Of a stretch of DNA of 8,168 nt, positions 5,713-8,168 are shown piece after piece. The number at the start of each line of letters is the position of its first letter. Position 1 is the stretch's first letter. The notes under the pieces were generated by a model. The model was given only the letters and a program-made list of their open reading frames with translations, ran no database searches and had not been told where the DNA came from. The stretch covers positions 1 to 8,168 of the forward strand of contig JAEZFJ010000448.1 in assembly GCA_023437755.1 (NCBI GenBank), written 5' to 3'. The stretch comes from Pseudomonadota bacterium. GTDB lineage: Bacteria > Pseudomonadota > Alphaproteobacteria > Rhizobiales > Devosiaceae. The translations under genes and the position numbers were made by a program.

Positions 5713-7002
5713 ATGCGCCTTCCCGGACGCCTCTCTGCCGCCATCCAGGTTCTCACCGAAGTCGAGAGCCGCCGTCGCCCGGTGTCCGAAGCACTGAAGT
5801 CATGGGGGCAGGCCAACCGCTTTGCTGGAGCGGGGGACCGCGCAGCCATCGGCAATCTCGTCTACGATGCCCTTCGTCGCCGTGCCTCGCATGCCGCGCT
5901 CATGGGCGAGGACAGCCCCCGGAGCCTCGTGCTTGCAGTGGCCGTTCGCGACTGGGGCGAGAACCCGGAGACGCTCTCGCAGAGCTTTGCCGACGACGTC
6001 CACGCGCCCGAGCCGTTGACCGAGGCGGAAGTCGCCCGCCTGTCCGCTCCGGCACCGGAGATGCCGCCCCATGTCGCCGCCGACGTGCCGGAGTGGCTTG
6101 CCCCTTCGCTGGAGCGTGCCTTCGGCGAGACCTGGATCGAAGAGGGGCGCGGCTTTGCCGGTCGTCCTTCGCTCGATCTGCGGGTGAACACGCTGAAATC
6201 GAGCCGCGAGCGGGTGCTGAAATCGCTCTCCCGCTTCAACCCCGAACCCACCACCATCGCCCCCCTTGGCGTCACCATGCCCGCTGGAGCGCGCGACGCC
6301 CGCACGCCCAATGTTACCACCGACGAGGGCTATCTGAAGGGTTGGTTCGAGGTGCAGGATCAGGGCAGCCAGATCGTGGCGACCCTCGCCAATGCCCGGC
6401 CCGGCGATCAGGTGCTCGATCTTTGCGCGGGGGCAGGGGGCAAGACCCTCGCCCTTGCCGCCGCCATGGAGAATCGCGGCCAGATCTTCGCATACGACAG
6501 CGATCGCGCCCGTCTCGCCCCGATCTATGATCGCCTCAAGCGCAACGGCGCCCGCAATGTCCAGGTCCGCGCTCCCGAACCGGGCGTCCTGGACGATCTC
6601 GCCGGCAAGATGGACCGCGTCGTGGTCGACGCACCCTGCACCGGCACTGGCACCTGGCGCCGCCGCCCCGACATCAAGTGGAAGCTCACCCCCGAGCTCT
6701 TGGCCCAGCGCCTTGCCGACCAGTCCGCTGTCCTGAAGCAGGCCGCCGGCTTTCTGAAGCCCGGTGGTCACCTCGTCTACATCACCTGCTCGATCCTGCC
6801 CCAGGAGAACGACGATCAGGTCCAAGCCCTGCTTTCAACCCACACCAATCTGGCCGTTGTTCCTGCCGCCGAGGCCTGGCAGGCCGCCTTCGGCGCCACG
6901 ATCCCGACCGGCCTCGCCACCGAACTCGGCGGCATCGCCCTCACGCCCCATCGCACCAATACCGACGGCTTCTACTGCATCGTCCTGCGCCGCCTGGCCT
7001 GA
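5713..7002 (+). CDS. RsmB/NOP-family SAM-dependent RNA cytosine-5 methyltransferase
   Basis: A 429-residue cytosolic enzyme predicted to transfer methyl from S-adenosylmethionine to C5 of cytosine in rRNA. The first 140 residues or so are helical and may be the NusB-like RNA-binding domain of RsmB. A PUA-like/N1 linker with LRVNTLK (156-162) and GWFEVQDQGSQ (210-220) follows. The Rossmann domain has motif I VLDLCAGAGGKT (234-245), motif IV DAPCTGTGTWRRRPDIKW (306-323; Cys309) and motif VI YITCSILPQEN (356-366; catalytic-type Cys359). Both cysteines of m5C RNA methyltransferases are present, and the R-PDIKW tail is RsmB-like. The ATG was chosen because it starts 5 nt after the MAPEG stop; the open frame extends upstream only by running through MAPEG in another frame. 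Many alphaproteobacteria carry more than one RsmB-like gene, so I do not assign the symbol. Confidence 0.92.
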   Translation: MRLPGRLSAAIQVLTEVESRRRPVSEALKSWGQANRFAGAGDRAAIGNLVYDALRRRASHAALMGEDSPRSLVLAVAVRDWGENPETLSQSFADDVHAPEPLTEAEVARLSAPAPEMPPHVAADVPEWLAPSLERAFGETWIEEGRGFAGRPSLDLRVNTLKSSRERVLKSLSRFNPEPTTIAPLGVTMPAGARDARTPNVTTDEGYLKGWFEVQDQGSQIVATLANARPGDQVLDLCAGAGGKTLALAAAMENRGQIFAYDSDRARLAPIYDRLKRNGARNVQVRAPEPGVLDDLAGKMDRVVVDAPCTGTGTWRRRPDIKWKLTPELLAQRLADQSAVLKQAAGFLKPGGHLVYITCSILPQENDDQVQALLSTHTNLAVVPAAEAWQAAFGATIPTGLATELGGIALTPHRTNTDGFYCIVLRRLA

Positions 7003-7013
7003 GAGGCGGTGCT

Positions 7014-7124
7014 ATGGACTCCTCGCCGGCACCGCAACGCCGCAGCCGCACTGCCCGTTTCGCCCCCTTCGCGCAAGCCCGGCCTGCATCCGATGCGCTT
7101 GCGAAAACGGCGCGTTGGCGATAA
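7014..7124 (+). CDS. Possible 36-residue small protein or leader peptide before guaA
   Basis: An ATG at 7014, preceded at 7-nt spacing by GAGAGG (7001-7006, overlapping the methyltransferase stop), opens 36 codons ending in TAA at 7122-7124. The stop overlaps the guaA Shine-Dalgarno, 9 nt before the guaA ATG. The peptide is basic and low in complexity (it starts MDSSPAPQRRSRTARF and ends KTARWR), without a signal peptide or recognised domain. Its ribosome-binding site and position would suit a translated spacer or leader coupling the methyltransferase to guaA. Stop-free frames of this length are common in GC-rich DNA, so it may be spurious. Confidence 0.25.
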   Translation: MDSSPAPQRRSRTARFAPFAQARPASDALAKTARWR

Positions 7125-7134
7125 GGGCTCGCCA
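7116..7134 (+). promoter_or_regulatory. Hairpin presenting the guaA Shine-Dalgarno in its loop
   Basis: TGGCGA (7116-7121) and TCGCCA (7129-7134) form a perfect 6-bp stem around the 7-nt loop TAAGGGC. The loop carries the guaA Shine-Dalgarno AAGGG (7123-7127), 6 nt before the ATG, and the last paired base is the A of that ATG. The structure could modulate guaA initiation, and ribosomes finishing the small upstream ORF would open it. Function is inferred. Confidence 0.35.
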
Positions 7135-8168
7135 TGCAAACCCCCGCCAGCGCCGTCCCCACCGAGTCCATCCTCATCGTCGATTTCGGCTCGCAGGTCA
7201 CTCAGTTGATCGCCCGCCGCATCCGCGAAACCGGGGTGTACTGCGAAATCCACCCTTTCCAGCACGCCGGTGCGGCTGTTGCCGCATTGAAGCCAGCCGG
7301 CATCGTGCTGTCGGGCAGCCCGGCCTCGACCCTGGACGAGAACGCGCCCACCATCGATCCCGCCGTGTTCGAGGCGAATGTGCCGATCCTCGGCATCTGC
7401 TACGGCCAGCAGGCCCTGTGCATGGCCCTCGGCGGCCGCGTCGAAGCTGGTCACCACCGCGAGTTTGGCCGCGCAGAAGTCACCGCCCACAAGCCTTCCG
7501 CCCTCTATGACGGCGTCTGGGACACGGGCTCCGCGCACCAGGTCTGGATGAGCCATGGCGACCGCGTCGTTGCGCTGCCGGAAGGCTTCGAGGTCGTCGG
7601 CACCTCCGCCAATGCGCCCTTCGCCATGATCGCCGATGAGCAGCGCCGCATCTGGGGCGTCCAGTTCCACCCCGAAGTGGTCCACACCCCCGACGGGGCA
7701 AAGCTCTACGCCAACTTCGTCCACAAGATCTGCGGCATCCAGTCCAACTGGACCATGGCCGCCTACAAGTCGCGGATGATCGAGAAGATTCGCGCGCAGG
7801 TCGGTACCGGCCGCGTCATCTGCGGCCTCTCCGGTGGCGTCGATTCTTCCGTGGCGGCGGTCCGGATCCACGAAGCCATTGGCGACCAGCTTACCTGCAT
7901 CTATGTCGATCACGGCCTGATGCGTCTCAACGAATCCGAGCAGGTCGTCGGCATGTTCCGCGACCAGTTCAACATTCCGCTGGTCCATGTCGACGCAGCC
8001 GACCAGTTCATCGGCGAACTTGAGGGGCAGTCCGACCCCGAGACCAAGCGCAAGATCATCGGTCGGCTGTTCATCGAGGTGTTCGAGGCCGAGGCGGAAA
8101 AGCTCGGCGGCGCCGAGTTCCTTGCCCAGGGCACGCTCTATCCCGACGTGATCGAGTCCGTGTCGTTC
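7134..8168 (+). CDS. guaA: GMP synthase (glutamine-hydrolysing), C-terminus outside window
   Basis: The first 345 residues of an enzyme that usually has about 520; it catalyses ATP- and glutamine-dependent amination of XMP to GMP. The N-terminal class I glutamine amidotransferase domain (about 12-200) starts ILIVDFGSQVTQLIARR. It has the nucleophile Cys89 in GICYGQQ, and His179 and Glu181 in FHPEV, completing the catalytic triad. The ATP pyrophosphatase domain follows, with the PP-loop SGGVDSS at 233-239 and VDHGLMR at 258-264. The frame is open to the last base, and the missing part should hold the dimerisation domain. An AAGGG Shine-Dalgarno lies 6 nt before the ATG. The gene follows the methyltransferase by 131 nt on the same strand and supplies the step after guaB. 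Confidence 0.98.
   Translation, partial: MQTPASAVPTESILIVDFGSQVTQLIARRIRETGVYCEIHPFQHAGAAVAALKPAGIVLSGSPASTLDENAPTIDPAVFEANVPILGICYGQQALCMALGGRVEAGHHREFGRAEVTAHKPSALYDGVWDTGSAHQVWMSHGDRVVALPEGFEVVGTSANAPFAMIADEQRRIWGVQFHPEVVHTPDGAKLYANFVHKICGIQSNWTMAAYKSRMIEKIRAQVGTGRVICGLSGGVDSSVAAVRIHEAIGDQLTCIYVDHGLMRLNESEQVVGMFRDQFNIPLVHVDAADQFIGELEGQSDPETKRKIIGRLFIEVFEAEAEKLGGAEFLAQGTLYPDVIESVSF

Noticed and set aside
5800..7988. Long minus-strand frames (5800-6825 and 6972-7988) antisense to the methyltransferase and guaA
   Set aside because: Both overlap genes with clear catalytic motifs on the plus strand and show the typical repetitive shadow composition.

Overview
The window is GC-rich chromosomal DNA, with strong G/C preference at third codon positions and long antisense shadow frames. 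It most resembles an alphaproteobacterium of the order Hyphomicrobiales, possibly Devosia-like. That placement is inference, based on overall protein character and the guaB / MAPEG / RsmB-type methyltransferase / guaA gene set; no 16S rRNA or other definitive marker is present. I found no tRNA, rRNA, CRISPR array, transposase or phage gene.

Layout: (1) 1-1457, minus strand: two tandem DHA2-type (MdtD-like) major facilitator transporters. One is complete (69-1457). Only the first 15 codons of the second are visible at the left edge (1-47). (2) 1458-1678: a divergent intergenic region with an 8+8 bp inverted repeat and a possible promoter for the transporters. (3) 1679-3181, plus strand: guaB, IMP dehydrogenase. 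(4) 3183-5098, minus strand: a two-gene operon encoding a secreted, cysteine-free protein resembling small molybdopterin-dependent-oxidoreductase-like proteins, then a membrane sensor histidine kinase. The two overlap at ATGA, and the kinase converges on guaB with a single base between stop codons. (5) 5099-5281: a divergent intergenic region with a strong stem-loop. (6) 5282-8168, plus strand: a MAPEG-family membrane protein, an RsmB/NOP-type RNA m5C methyltransferase 5 nt later, a 131-nt gap with a possible 36-codon ORF, and guaA (GMP synthase), which runs off the right edge after 345 codons.

How the genes work together: guaB and guaA encode the two consecutive steps IMP to XMP to GMP, so this is a guanine-nucleotide locus with an RNA-modification gene and a small membrane protein lying between them. 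The histidine kinase and its secreted partner sit on the opposite strand and look like an independent sensory unit inside the gua cluster. The transporters are probably drug or small-molecule exporters regulated separately.

Most of the window is ordinary. The least explained parts are the secreted-protein/kinase pair, which has no response regulator here and lacks the expected molybdenum-ligand cysteine, and three intergenic structures: the inverted repeat at 1537-1566, the stem-loop at 5147-5190 and the hairpin that puts the guaA Shine-Dalgarno in its loop at 7116-7134. I see no convincing evidence for a wholly new defence or mobile system.
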